Shown here piece after piece: positions 9,550-18,167 of a DNA stretch of 64,000 nucleotides. The notes below the pieces were generated by a model, which was not told the origin of the DNA, searched no databases, and saw only the letters and a program-made list of their open reading frames with translations. The position numbers were made by a program, and so were the translations under genes. The stretch's first letter is position 1. Each line of letters opens with the position of its first letter. The stretch comes from Streptomyces sp. HmicA12 (lineage in GTDB: Bacteria > Actinomycetota > Actinomycetes > Streptomycetales > Streptomycetaceae), in NCBI RefSeq assembly GCF_000373565.1, contig NZ_KB891806.1, positions 124,001-188,000 of the forward strand, read 5' to 3'.

Positions 9550-9616
9550 CACAACTCCGTAGGGAGAAATGGACTGTTGACATGACAGAGACCTGGAATC
9601 AGGCATCACGAAGAGG

Positions 9617-9665
9617 GGCGGGTGTCCTGCGACCGGCCTTATGGCCTGGTCGCTGGACACCCGCC
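9617..9665. terminator. Large intercistronic hairpin between the LamG and RHS genes
   Basis: GGCGGGTGTCC (9617-9627) pairs perfectly with GGACACCCGCC (9655-9665). Inside, GACCGGCC and GGCCTGGTC pair around a TTAT loop. It begins about 15 bp after the LamG stop codon and lies 68 bp before the RHS start. There is no clear T-run, so it may act as a partial terminator, an RNA-processing site or an mRNA stabiliser that sets the LamG to RHS ratio. Confidence 0.55.
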
Positions 9666-9679
9666 TGGTGTCACTTCTG

Positions 9680-12600
9680 TCAGGTGACGGTTTCCTCGAT
9701 GCTTGCGCCTGCCGGGAGCACGGCCACCGTGGGCACCATGCTCGCGTCCAACGCACCGCGATACACGCGCAGTTCGTCGACGGCGCCATCGAAGTAGGCG
9801 GACCCGGTGGAGCCGGAGAGGGTCCGTCCGACCTGGAGCGACGCGGTGGTGAAGTCCCACGCGTTGTCCCAGGGAGCTTGCGCGGCGAGCGTTCCGTTCA
9901 CATACAGGAGTACGTCGCCGAAGACCGCCGAGTAGACGAGAGCCAGGTGGTCGCCGTCGCCCTCGCTGCTGGGCAGTACGCCCTCGGCGTTCACAGCCGA
10001 GGAGACCGCCGTGGTGGCGTCCTTGTCGGTGGTCGTCAGCTGCCAGCGATCAGCCGATGCCAGGTACTTCACCGTGGCCGCGCTGCCGTTCGCACCCGCC
10101 AGGGACAGAACCGTCTGGTCCTTCGTCGATCCGGCGGTGGCGAGCCTGGCCCGCGCGGTGAGGGTGAAACTGTCCTCCTTGGCCAACAGGCCTGCAGCCC
10201 GGGTCGCGTAGGCGTCGGTGCCGTTGAGAGACAAGTGGCCATCGCCCGATAGCGGTTCGGCAGGCGGCACGCAATCCGGGTCTTCCGCCGGGTCGCACGA
10301 GTCGTCCGGCAGATAGATGGAGGCGCCGCCTCCCAGCGTCAGACCGGTTCCGCCAGTGTCCTCCGGGGCGACGCCGCCGGTCGCGGAGTCGACCTGCCAG
10401 TAGGCGAGCTGACTCGCGGAGATGCCGCCCAGCTCCTCGCCTTCAGCCTCGGGAACGACTCGGTCGTAGACCTTGACGTCGGCGATGCTGCCCTTGAAGT
10501 TGCTGGTGTAGCCGTCCAGTGACAGCTTGCGTCCGATCTGCAGCGGCCCGGTCGCGTTCCACGTCGTGCGGCGCTTCTGGACGTCTTCCTCCAACAGATC
10601 GCCATTGACGAAGAGGCTCAGCGTGCCGAGCTCGTCGTCGTAGACGCCGATGAGGTGCATCCAGCTGCCAGGGACAGCAGTCGCGCCGGACACCTTCCAC
10701 GTGCCCATGCCTTCCATGTCGTTCATGGGCGTACGGAACGTCCAGGACTGAGTGTCCACGTCGTAGCCGAGGTCGAAGCCGGGCGCTCCGGTGCCGTCCT
10801 GGCTCACGATGGTCACGTCGTCGGTGGGCCTCTCGGGCAGGTTCACCCAGGCGCTCACCGAGAACGTCTTGCTGGTGTCGACCGCCGCCTTGCCCGCGTC
10901 GAGGTAGGCGCCGCTTGAACCGTCGAGCGTCGCGGCCGTGTCGGTCGGTCCCAGCGGGCCCTCGTTGCCGAAGGCCACGCCGGAGCCGGGCGTCGCGTTC
11001 GGCGAACCGGACGTACCAACCGCCGCAGTGGAGCCCTTCGCGTCACCGAGCGTCCAGCCGGCCGCCGGGGCCCGGCCGTCGCTGACCAGGAAGGTGTACG
11101 CATTGCGCGTCGGCTCCGCGTTGCCCGCGCCGTCCACCGCCTTCGCCTCCACGTACATCGTGCCCTCGTCCGGCGGCATCCAGCGCACGGTGGCCGGACC
11201 ACCGGTGGACTCCGCTTTCACACTCGTCCAGGTGCTGTCGCCCTTGAACCGGTACTTGTAGGACGCCACGTCTGCGGACGGCGAGTCGAAGGTGAAGCTG
11301 CCGTAGTCCCCCACGCCCGCATGCGCCACGTCGTCATTCGGGTATGCGCTAGAGGCGATCACCGGGGCCTTGGGGGCGGTGGAGTCGTAGATGAACTCGC
11401 AGCGTGTGGCGTCACCGGTCGTCGACCACGGCCCCCATGAGGTGCCGTCGCTGCCCCGTACCGCCCAGCCGATGGTGGCGTTCTGCGGAATGGTGTAGGC
11501 CGCGTCGTTCGGGTCGTCCGCCGAGTTCGTGCCCGCCGTGTAGTTGAACGTCGCCTGTCCGGTCTGGCCGCTGGATGTGGCGTCCCTCGTGGTGATCTTC
11601 TTCGATAGCGTGTACTTGTCGACGGTTGTGCTGCCGGAGGTCCACCACACGTGGAACTGGGCCTGCAGAGTCTCGGTGTTGCTGCCCGTGTCGCCGTGGT
11701 CGAGGTCCTTGATGACGGCGGTCAGCTTCGGCGCCTCGGCGACATAGTGCTCGGCGGCGTTTCCGTACTCGCACACACCGCCCGGGGCCATCGTCAGGTC
11801 GTCCATGCCCGGCTGCAACGGCGGACGGTTGTAGGTGACTTCGAGGTGGGCGTTGCCGCAGAACCGCTTCCAGTAGGACGTGTCGCTCTCGCTGCCCGCC
11901 TTGAGCCGGAACGTCGTGGTGTCCCAGCCACTGTCGGCGGCCTTCTGCACGGTGCTCTTCACGTTGAAGCGCACGTTCTGGTTCGTGGACGTGCACGAGC
12001 CCGCCGGGTTGGTGGGCGACTGCGACGTGATCGCGTCCTTCAGCGAAGGCTGGTTCTTCCAGGTCGTACCGGAGTTGATGGCGCTGGCGCCGGAGGAGTT
12101 GACCCGGCCGAGCTCCACCGAACGCGCGGAGGTGCTGTAGGTGTGCACCATCGTGACCGCGAACTCGGCAGCGACGATGTCCTTGTCCTCGAACGAGCCG
12201 GTCGGAAGCGCGAAGAACTGGCGCTTCACGTCGCTGGGGTCGGCACACGTGTACGAGACGTCGGAGGGGCAGTGCCCCACGCCTTCGTGGTCGTCGAACT
12301 TCCAGTAGGAATTGCCGGACCAGTACGAGGACACCATCGTCCAACTAGTGCGGTTCGCCGTCTTGTAGACCGGGTCGATGTAGACCGGGTAGACGGTGTC
12401 CTTGCCCTGGAGCAGATCCGTGTCGGGGGTGAGGGTCACGCTGTCCGCGGAGGCGTCCAATGCCACGTCGGCGACTTGGGCGCCGTCCGGCGGGGTGACT
12501 GTGTCGCCCTCGTCCGTGCCGGCCGTGGCCGAGGCGGTCGCCGTCGGCGACGGGCTGGCCGATGCGTCGCCGTCCGGTGCCGTGCCGCGGCTGGAGTCCC

Positions 12601-13381
12601 ACATCATCGGCTGCGGCGCCTCGAACACGGTGCCGCCGCTCGTCTTGTCCTTGGCCTCAAGTCCACCACTCGCCGTCTTCCTCAGCGTGACGGAGTCGGT
12701 GTCCACGGGGAGCTGGAGCTTGGCAAGGTCCGGGTTGGCCGCGGCCTTCGCGTTCTTGACCACCAGGACGTGGGAGAATCCCTCGGCGCTGGCGGTGATC
12801 TTCAGGTCGACGCCGTCGAGGACGTTGGCGTACGTGGCCGTGGAGCCGTCGATCTTCGGCTTGGGAAGCTTGGCCTGCCAGCCCAGGGACAGCGACCGCC
12901 CGTCCTTCTCCAACTGGGCGAAGGTCTCGTCCCCGCCCCCGGAGAACGCCATGGCCGTCAGCGCGGCCTTCGGCGCGTAGGTGCCGTTGGCCTGCTTGAC
13001 GAGCGTGGTGTCGATGTCCTGCCACTTGCCGTCCTTGCGGGTACGGATGGGCTGGACGTATTCGATGGTGGTGAAAGTGCCGTCCGGGTTGGCCGTGGTG
13101 GTGCTGCGCTCGTCACGCAGGGCCAGCACTTCGACCTTCTTGCCAGCTTTGGCCGCCTTGGCCTGCGCATCGCCGCTGCCCGCCGCCGTCAGCGACGTGT
13201 CCTTGTCCGCGGCGGCCGCGGCCGGGGCGTCGCCTCCGATGCTGGGCAGCGCGCCCAGGCCGGACGCCAAAAGTGCGGTCAGCGTCGCGGCGATCACGAC
13301 GGCCCGTCGTCTACCCCGAGTGCCGCGTGCGGGACGGTGGTTCACAGTGTTCTGCTTCTCTCTGGCCATGGTGCCCGTCAC
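9680..13381 (-). CDS. Secreted DNRLRE and twin LamG-domain protein
   Basis: This is a large exported protein of 1,233 residues from the GTG at 13381, or 1,229 from the ATG at 13369. The GTG overlaps the upstream TGA (GTGA), which suggests translational coupling. The ATG has GGGTGA upstream, so the start is open. A long signal peptide (basic RGTRGRRR, then VVIAATLTALLASGLGAL, AAAAA) leads to a DNRLRE-like region (YWKFDD to HLEVTYNRP, about 350-520), a fibronectin- or Ig-like stretch, and two LamG/jellyroll domains, FSVSAWVNLPERP through GSIADVKVYDR and FTLTARARL through GAVDELRVYRG. LamG folds bind glycans or proteins. Genes of this type often precede RHS genes in actinomycetes. I infer an adhesion or presentation partner for the RHS toxin. 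Confidence 0.85.
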   Translation of the reverse strand: MTGTMAREKQNTVNHRPARGTRGRRRAVVIAATLTALLASGLGALPSIGGDAPAAAAADKDTSLTAAGSGDAQAKAAKAGKKVEVLALRDERSTTTANPDGTFTTIEYVQPIRTRKDGKWQDIDTTLVKQANGTYAPKAALTAMAFSGGGDETFAQLEKDGRSLSLGWQAKLPKPKIDGSTATYANVLDGVDLKITASAEGFSHVLVVKNAKAAANPDLAKLQLPVDTDSVTLRKTASGGLEAKDKTSGGTVFEAPQPMMWDSSRGTAPDGDASASPSPTATASATAGTDEGDTVTPPDGAQVADVALDASADSVTLTPDTDLLQGKDTVYPVYIDPVYKTANRTSWTMVSSYWSGNSYWKFDDHEGVGHCPSDVSYTCADPSDVKRQFFALPTGSFEDKDIVAAEFAVTMVHTYSTSARSVELGRVNSSGASAINSGTTWKNQPSLKDAITSQSPTNPAGSCTSTNQNVRFNVKSTVQKAADSGWDTTTFRLKAGSESDTSYWKRFCGNAHLEVTYNRPPLQPGMDDLTMAPGGVCEYGNAAEHYVAEAPKLTAVIKDLDHGDTGSNTETLQAQFHVWWTSGSTTVDKYTLSKKITTRDATSSGQTGQATFNYTAGTNSADDPNDAAYTIPQNATIGWAVRGSDGTSWGPWSTTGDATRCEFIYDSTAPKAPVIASSAYPNDDVAHAGVGDYGSFTFDSPSADVASYKYRFKGDSTWTSVKAESTGGPATVRWMPPDEGTMYVEAKAVDGAGNAEPTRNAYTFLVSDGRAPAAGWTLGDAKGSTAAVGTSGSPNATPGSGVAFGNEGPLGPTDTAATLDGSSGAYLDAGKAAVDTSKTFSVSAWVNLPERPTDDVTIVSQDGTGAPGFDLGYDVDTQSWTFRTPMNDMEGMGTWKVSGATAVPGSWMHLIGVYDDELGTLSLFVNGDLLEEDVQKRRTTWNATGPLQIGRKLSLDGYTSNFKGSIADVKVYDRVVPEAEGEELGGISASQLAYWQVDSATGGVAPEDTGGTGLTLGGGASIYLPDDSCDPAEDPDCVPPAEPLSGDGHLSLNGTDAYATRAAGLLAKEDSFTLTARARLATAGSTKDQTVLSLAGANGSAATVKYLASADRWQLTTTDKDATTAVSSAVNAEGVLPSSEGDGDHLALVYSAVFGDVLLYVNGTLAAQAPWDNAWDFTTASLQVGRTLSGSTGSAYFDGAVDELRVYRGALDASMVPTVAVLPAGASIEETVT

Positions 13382-14952
13382 CCGACCACGCCGAAGGAGG
13401 CACCGGCGTCAGGGATTCCGCCCGCGCCCGGCTTGAAGGTCGTCGTCCCGGTGCTGGTGGTGCCGTTGATGTCGGTCCACGGGATCACGTACAGGACACC
13501 CTTCGAGGTGGCGGACTCCTTGCTGTACGGCACGCCGACATAGAGGTTGGCGCTGCCCGACGTCAGGCTGATGCCGGTGTAGTCGCGCGCCGTCGCCGTA
13601 CCAGGCAGGACGCTGCCGCTCGCAGCGCGACTGATGATCTTGTCGTTGGCGCCGATCGCGGTGTCCAGGGGGCGGAAGATGTGCAGCGCCCCCGCGTCCT
13701 TGGCGCTGCCTACATCACGGCCCGGTACGCCCACGGCCAGCCGGATGGTGGCATCACTGCTGACGACTGAAGTGTCCGTGTTGGTGATCGCCACCCGTTG
13801 CCCGAAGAAGTCACCTTCCGTGGCGGTGCCTTCAACGTCGGCCTTGTCCGCGTCGATGGGTGCGACCTCGGTGTACGCACCGGACGGCTGAATGCGGACG
13901 ACTGTTGCCGTGCCCGCCCCGGCGGCCGAACCGATGGCCTCCCCGGGGGCACCGACGGCAAGGAGCGCATCCGAGTTGTAGGTCTGGTCGCTGGGGCGGT
14001 AGTTCGTCATGTCGATCGAGGTGCCGAACTGGTCGTTGGCTTCCGCGACGCCAGCCAGTCCCTCGCTTGAAGCGCCCTGGTCGAGGCCGACCAGGCCGGT
14101 GGGAACGCCACCGGTGATCGTGTGGTTGAAGACGGTGACCGCGCCGGCGAAGACCGCGTCGTCGCCGATGGTCTCGCCGGGGGCACCCACCGCGAAGTAG
14201 CGGTTCGTTCCTGCCAGCGAGTAGCCGAAGCGATCATGCGCTTCCACGACGCCCGGTACTCCGGTGTCGTCCTCGTTGACCGTGTACTTCGTCGTGCCCT
14301 GCATGTAGTGGATGCAGCCGGCGTCCGCGTAGTCCTTGCCGCCGCTGGTGACGTTCTCGCCGGGCGCACCGATCACCAGGTAGGGGGAACCGCCCGAGGT
14401 CGTGCCCGATGCCAGCGCGAACCCGAATCGGTCGTACTCCTCGGTGACCGTGCTCGGGTCGAACTGAGCCTGGGTGTAGCTGTCGATCTTCGACCCCGCG
14501 CCGATCCCGGTCGGCATACCGTGGATCACGTAGACGGCACCGGCATCGTGCAGGTCCGTGCCGTCCTTGGTGACGTCCTCGTACGGCGCGCCGACCACCA
14601 GGTCCGCGCATCCGTCGCCGTCTGCGTCGAACGTAGCCCGGGACGCTCCGAACTGGTCACCTCGCTCCGGCTCCGCGTTCATCCCTGCGGTTGCCTGCGA
14701 GATCTCGAAGACACCCTTGCCGCCGCCGAGCACCACACGCACAAGGCCGGCGCGCACGGCACCGTTCACGGTGGCATTCGGGTCCGCGATGATCGTGTCG
14801 GTCACACCATCACCGTTGAAATCGGTCGACGTACCGCCTGTGCACGTCGCTGCAGCAGCCGCAGGCTGCTGCAGCGAAACCAGCCCCCCGGCCGTCGCCA
14901 AAACCGTGGCCACTATCGCGGCCAGACCGGCCGCGCTCATGCTTCTACGCAT
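13378..14952 (-). CDS. Secreted FG-GAP (integrin alpha-like) beta-propeller protein
   Basis: The 524-residue product has a signal peptide over residues 1-35 (MRRSM start, AAIVATVLATAGGLVSL core, AAAAA cleavage). About seven FG-GAP units follow: DFNGDGVTD, DADGDGCADLVVGAPYED, LVIGAPGEN, FAVGAPGET, LAVGAPGEA, LAVGVPGRD and LYVGVPYSK. Seven units match a complete seven-bladed propeller with calcium-binding DxDxDG loops in the first two. It is the first gene of the minus-strand operon, and its stop overlaps the start of the LamG gene. FG-GAP proteins usually mediate extracellular binding. No catalytic motif is visible, so the role is inferred from fold and neighbours. Confidence 0.85.
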   Translation of the reverse strand: MRRSMSAAGLAAIVATVLATAGGLVSLQQPAAAAATCTGGTSTDFNGDGVTDTIIADPNATVNGAVRAGLVRVVLGGGKGVFEISQATAGMNAEPERGDQFGASRATFDADGDGCADLVVGAPYEDVTKDGTDLHDAGAVYVIHGMPTGIGAGSKIDSYTQAQFDPSTVTEEYDRFGFALASGTTSGGSPYLVIGAPGENVTSGGKDYADAGCIHYMQGTTKYTVNEDDTGVPGVVEAHDRFGYSLAGTNRYFAVGAPGETIGDDAVFAGAVTVFNHTITGGVPTGLVGLDQGASSEGLAGVAEANDQFGTSIDMTNYRPSDQTYNSDALLAVGAPGEAIGSAAGAGTATVVRIQPSGAYTEVAPIDADKADVEGTATEGDFFGQRVAITNTDTSVVSSDATIRLAVGVPGRDVGSAKDAGALHIFRPLDTAIGANDKIISRAASGSVLPGTATARDYTGISLTSGSANLYVGVPYSKESATSKGVLYVIPWTDINGTTSTGTTTFKPGAGGIPDAGASFGVVG

Positions 14953-15354
14953 GAGTCATCCACCCCACCCCTCGGTATGTCGTTGTTGCCCAATCTTGAT
15001 GCATGCATCCGGAAACTTTCCGAATCTCCCGCCGCAGGCAATCAAACGGACGTAAAGTTATCGACCCCCACGGCTCCCATGTCAAACTCATACCCTATTT
15101 GCGCTTAAGAATTATACCCAACTCCCACAAAGAACCGGATCGCCCCCTTTAAATCAAATCGCGGACAAGTCGGACAAGTTTGCTTGTTTGCACTTGACTG
15201 GCCATTGGCCCGCCCTTCATAGTTCCCTCACCAGGAACACGCAGGCTGTTCGAAATCTCGGCACGTCAGAGGCGTGCCGAAGGGTTCGTAATGGTGCGAA
15301 CCGATACATCCTGCACGTCGCCCGCCGTCGAGCCGGGACGGAAACGGAAAACCA
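14953..15354. other. Intergenic region with the toxin-operon promoter
   Basis: This 402-bp gap is noticeably more AT-rich than its surroundings and separates the minus-strand toxin operon from the plus-strand esterase remnant. It holds the promoter at 15057-15085, a consensus TATAAT on the minus strand (15111-15116), a short palindrome CGGAAACTTTCCG near 15010, and a direct repeat CGGACAAGT beside the inverted pair ACAAG/CTTGT near 15160-15195. Confidence 0.5.
15057..15085 (-). promoter_or_regulatory. Sigma-70-type promoter for the FG-GAP/LamG/RHS operon
   Basis: On the minus strand a perfect TTGACA (15085-15080) stands 17 bp from GATAAC (15062-15057). Transcription would start near 15050, about 100 bp before the FG-GAP start codon. 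A nearby TATAAT (15116-15111) has no good -35 partner. Confidence 0.5.
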
Positions 15355-16215
15355 GTGAAGCGCCTACGGGTGTGCCTGCCTGCGCGTGCGGCACTTGTCG
15401 TCAGTTTGCTATTCCTTGACGCACACTCCAGCGCCGCTGCAGTCCGCAGCGAGGCGACGTATTCATACGGCACGCACACTCGACGGAAAATCGACACCGA
15501 CTGGAATAGATCGAACTCCAGCCAGCCGGGAATCAACTTTCTGTACTGCGGATCCTGGTGCGAAAACTCCGCGTGGACGACCTGGTCGCGCCACTTCGCC
15601 GACCAGGTCGATGCCGTCTTCTCCGTCGGCTCTCGGCTGAATTTCGATGACTCCTGGCCTGCCCGGCGCACCGACGTGATCTCCGCCATCGACTGCACCA
15701 GGGACAACGTTGCCAAGCTCGACCTCGATCCGCAGCGCGTCGGCTCCTCGGCCGGTGGCCGGATCGCGACGGCGCTCGCCGCCAACGGGGCCGCCCACCG
15801 ATCGCGCCAGAGGAGTCGTGCCCTGTCCCCGGTCACCTCGCCCTACCGGGCGCGGACCGACGGAAATCACGACACCAGCACCGACAAGCAGCGCAAGTTC
15901 CGTGACAACGACGCCACCGTTCTCGCCGGTTGTTTCCCCTCCCCCGCAGACACCGACGCCTCGCTGCACGCGAGTTGCTGGGACACCGGGAAGGGCAACG
16001 TCGTCGAGGATCGCGCCCCCGGCGCCGACGTCACCCCCGTGCACCTGATCTCCGACGGCGACTTCATATCCGTGCTCACAGACGGAGTCACCGTCGAGAC
16101 TGCCGCCGGGAGCAGCGCCCTCAGCGGCGCCCGGCCGGATATCCCCGGGCATGCCCGAGAAGGCCCTCGCCTGGATCAGACCTCACGTCTGCCCTCACAG
16201 CACACGTGCATCTGA
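15355..16215 (+). pseudogene. Decayed secreted alpha/beta-hydrolase (esterase/lipase)
   Basis: The frame begins with a signal-peptide-like segment (MKRLRVCL, ALVVSLLFLDAHSSAAAV). It then shows scattered pieces of the esterase fold: VFSVGSRLNFDDSWPARRTDVISAIDCTRDNVAKLDLDPQRV, running directly into a nucleophile-elbow-like GSSAGG. Later come FPSPADTDASLHASCWDT and DGDFISVLTDGVTVETAAGSS. The strand expected just before the elbow is missing. The family end, PGMPEKALAWIRPHV, appears only in another frame from about 16150, so the annotated tail is a frameshift product. The catalytic His region is not recognisable. I read this as a gene in decay. A functional but divergent hydrolase is less likely. 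Confidence 0.65.
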
Positions 16216-16313
16216 CTGGCGGTCAAGCGACCTGATCAGCAGGTGCCCCCACTCACGCCGGCTCGACGGGTCGAAGTCCCTACCAGGTCGGCACCCCAGA
16301 CAGGAAACCCCAC

Positions 16314-18098
16314 GTGCCCTCCCCCCTCCACCGCCTCGCCGACCAACTGCTGCCTGGGCGCACACGCGCCCGCGAGGAACAAGCCGCGCAGGCCGAGGCG
16401 GCACAGGCCGCAGAGGTGGCCCGCAAGCATGCGGAAAGGATCGAGGCCCGGCGGCGCGCGATGCTGGACTCGGACTCCGCAGTGCGCACGGTCACCTTCG
16501 AGGACCGCACCTACTACGGCCGCGTCGTGAGTCAGTTCACCGCCGCCGGTGCCAGTGCCCGCAACCTCACCCTTGTCGCCGACGCCCTGGAGCAGGCCGG
16601 GGTCGAGTACTTCCTCGTCCCCGGCCGCTCCCGCACCCGCCACGTCGTCGCCCTGCGCCGCGTCGACCGCAAGAAACTGCTGGACACCCTGCGCGCCACA
16701 CACGGGTCGAGCCCCCTCTACGCCCTCAGACCCAGCAGCGAGCCCCTGCCCGCAGAGGCCGTGCTCTACGCCGACGGCTCCCTGCCCACCGCCCTCAAAC
16801 GCCAGGACGTGATCCGCTTCGGAGAGATCCTGCTCGGTCCCGCCGGACAGATCCTCGCCGACCTCACCTACGGCTGCGACGTCGAGTTCTGGAATTACGG
16901 TCAGACCCTGCTCGACGACAGTGAACGCGGAGCTGCCCGCATGGACACCCTGCGTACGCAGGCTCCGCCCGCCGTGCTCGCCGACGCTCTGGTGGCCCCC
17001 CGTCCCAACGCGGTCTCCGACGTGATACCCGCCGACGCGTGCACCGCTGCCGTCCAGACTGTCGAAGGCCGCGACCACCCCACCCACGAGAGCTTCGTCC
17101 GTCCCCGCATCGACACCGTCGACTTCCCCATCGACCTCGTCTACACCTGGGTCGACGGTGACGACCCTGATCTCGCGGCCCGCCGAAACTCCTTCCGCGC
17201 CGAAGCGGCGGTCCCGCGAATCCACTCCCGCGAATCCGGTGCCTCGCGCTACACCAGTCGCGACGAGCTCAAGTACTCCCTGCGCTCAGTGGAGATGTAC
17301 GCCCCGTTCGTGCGGAACATCTACCTGGTCACCGACGGCCAGACACCCGCCTGGCTCGACACGGAAGCGGTCGGGCTCCAGGTCATCGACCACAAGGACA
17401 TCTTCACCGACCCGACGGTGCTGCCCGTCTTCAACTCCCAGGCCATAGAGACCCAGCTGCACCACATACCGGGCCTGTCTGAGCACTACCTGTACCTCAA
17501 CGACGACGTCTTCTTCACCCGCCCCTCCTCAGCCGGCCAGTTCTTCCACGGCAACGGCATCGCCAAGCTCCCCTTCTCACCCTTCCAGCTCGGCATCAGT
17601 GCCCCGCACCCTGATGACCCCGCACCGAACTCGGCGGGGAAGAACGTGCGCGAGCTGATGCTGAACGCCCACGGCCGCTTCACCGTCAGCAAGTTCAAGC
17701 ACACTCCCCACCCCCAACTCCGGCGCGTGCTAGCCGAGTTGGACGAGCAGTTCGCGGATCATGTGCAGCGCACGAGCCGGTCTCGGTTCCGCGCCACGAC
17801 GGACATCGCCATGGCGACCTCACTGCACCACCACCACGCCTATCTCACCGGCCGTGCCGTGCCCGGCACATTCAAACTGCGCTACATCGATGTAGGCAAG
17901 GCGGACCTGGCCGCGGCTCTCGACGAGTTCCGCCCGGGTCACACATACGACTTCCTGTGCCTCAACGACGTCGACACCGCCGCCCCTGAGCTGGAGCGCG
18001 TGGCGGGCACCCTCCGCGACTTCCTGGAGAGCCAATTCCCGTTCGCCAGCCGCTGGGAAGCGTTCAGCGTTCAGGGCTCCGGGCTGGTTCCAAGCTGA
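16314..18098 (+). CDS. Stealth-family sugar-phosphate transferase
   Basis: The 594-residue cytoplasmic protein starts at the GTG at 16314, with AGGAAA upstream. After an Ala/Glu-rich N-terminal helix and a variable N-terminal region of about 260 residues, it carries the four Stealth conserved regions in order: IDLVYTWVDGDDP, RDELKYSLRSVEMYAPFVRNI, YLYLNDDVFF, and SRFRATTDIA. Members of this family move hexose-1-phosphate units from UDP- or CDP-sugars onto capsule or wall polysaccharides and include bacterial capsule enzymes. No transmembrane segment is visible. It is followed after 69 bp by a secreted phospholipase D-like gene. The polymer substrate cannot be read from sequence. Confidence 0.88.
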   Translation: MPSPLHRLADQLLPGRTRAREEQAAQAEAAQAAEVARKHAERIEARRRAMLDSDSAVRTVTFEDRTYYGRVVSQFTAAGASARNLTLVADALEQAGVEYFLVPGRSRTRHVVALRRVDRKKLLDTLRATHGSSPLYALRPSSEPLPAEAVLYADGSLPTALKRQDVIRFGEILLGPAGQILADLTYGCDVEFWNYGQTLLDDSERGAARMDTLRTQAPPAVLADALVAPRPNAVSDVIPADACTAAVQTVEGRDHPTHESFVRPRIDTVDFPIDLVYTWVDGDDPDLAARRNSFRAEAAVPRIHSRESGASRYTSRDELKYSLRSVEMYAPFVRNIYLVTDGQTPAWLDTEAVGLQVIDHKDIFTDPTVLPVFNSQAIETQLHHIPGLSEHYLYLNDDVFFTRPSSAGQFFHGNGIAKLPFSPFQLGISAPHPDDPAPNSAGKNVRELMLNAHGRFTVSKFKHTPHPQLRRVLAELDEQFADHVQRTSRSRFRATTDIAMATSLHHHHAYLTGRAVPGTFKLRYIDVGKADLAAALDEFRPGHTYDFLCLNDVDTAAPELERVAGTLRDFLESQFPFASRWEAFSVQGSGLVPS

Positions 18099-18167
18099 CG
18101 TCATCGGTCGGCCAGCACCGCAACACCCCGACTTGCCATCGCCAACACCCCAACGAAAGGCACTCTC

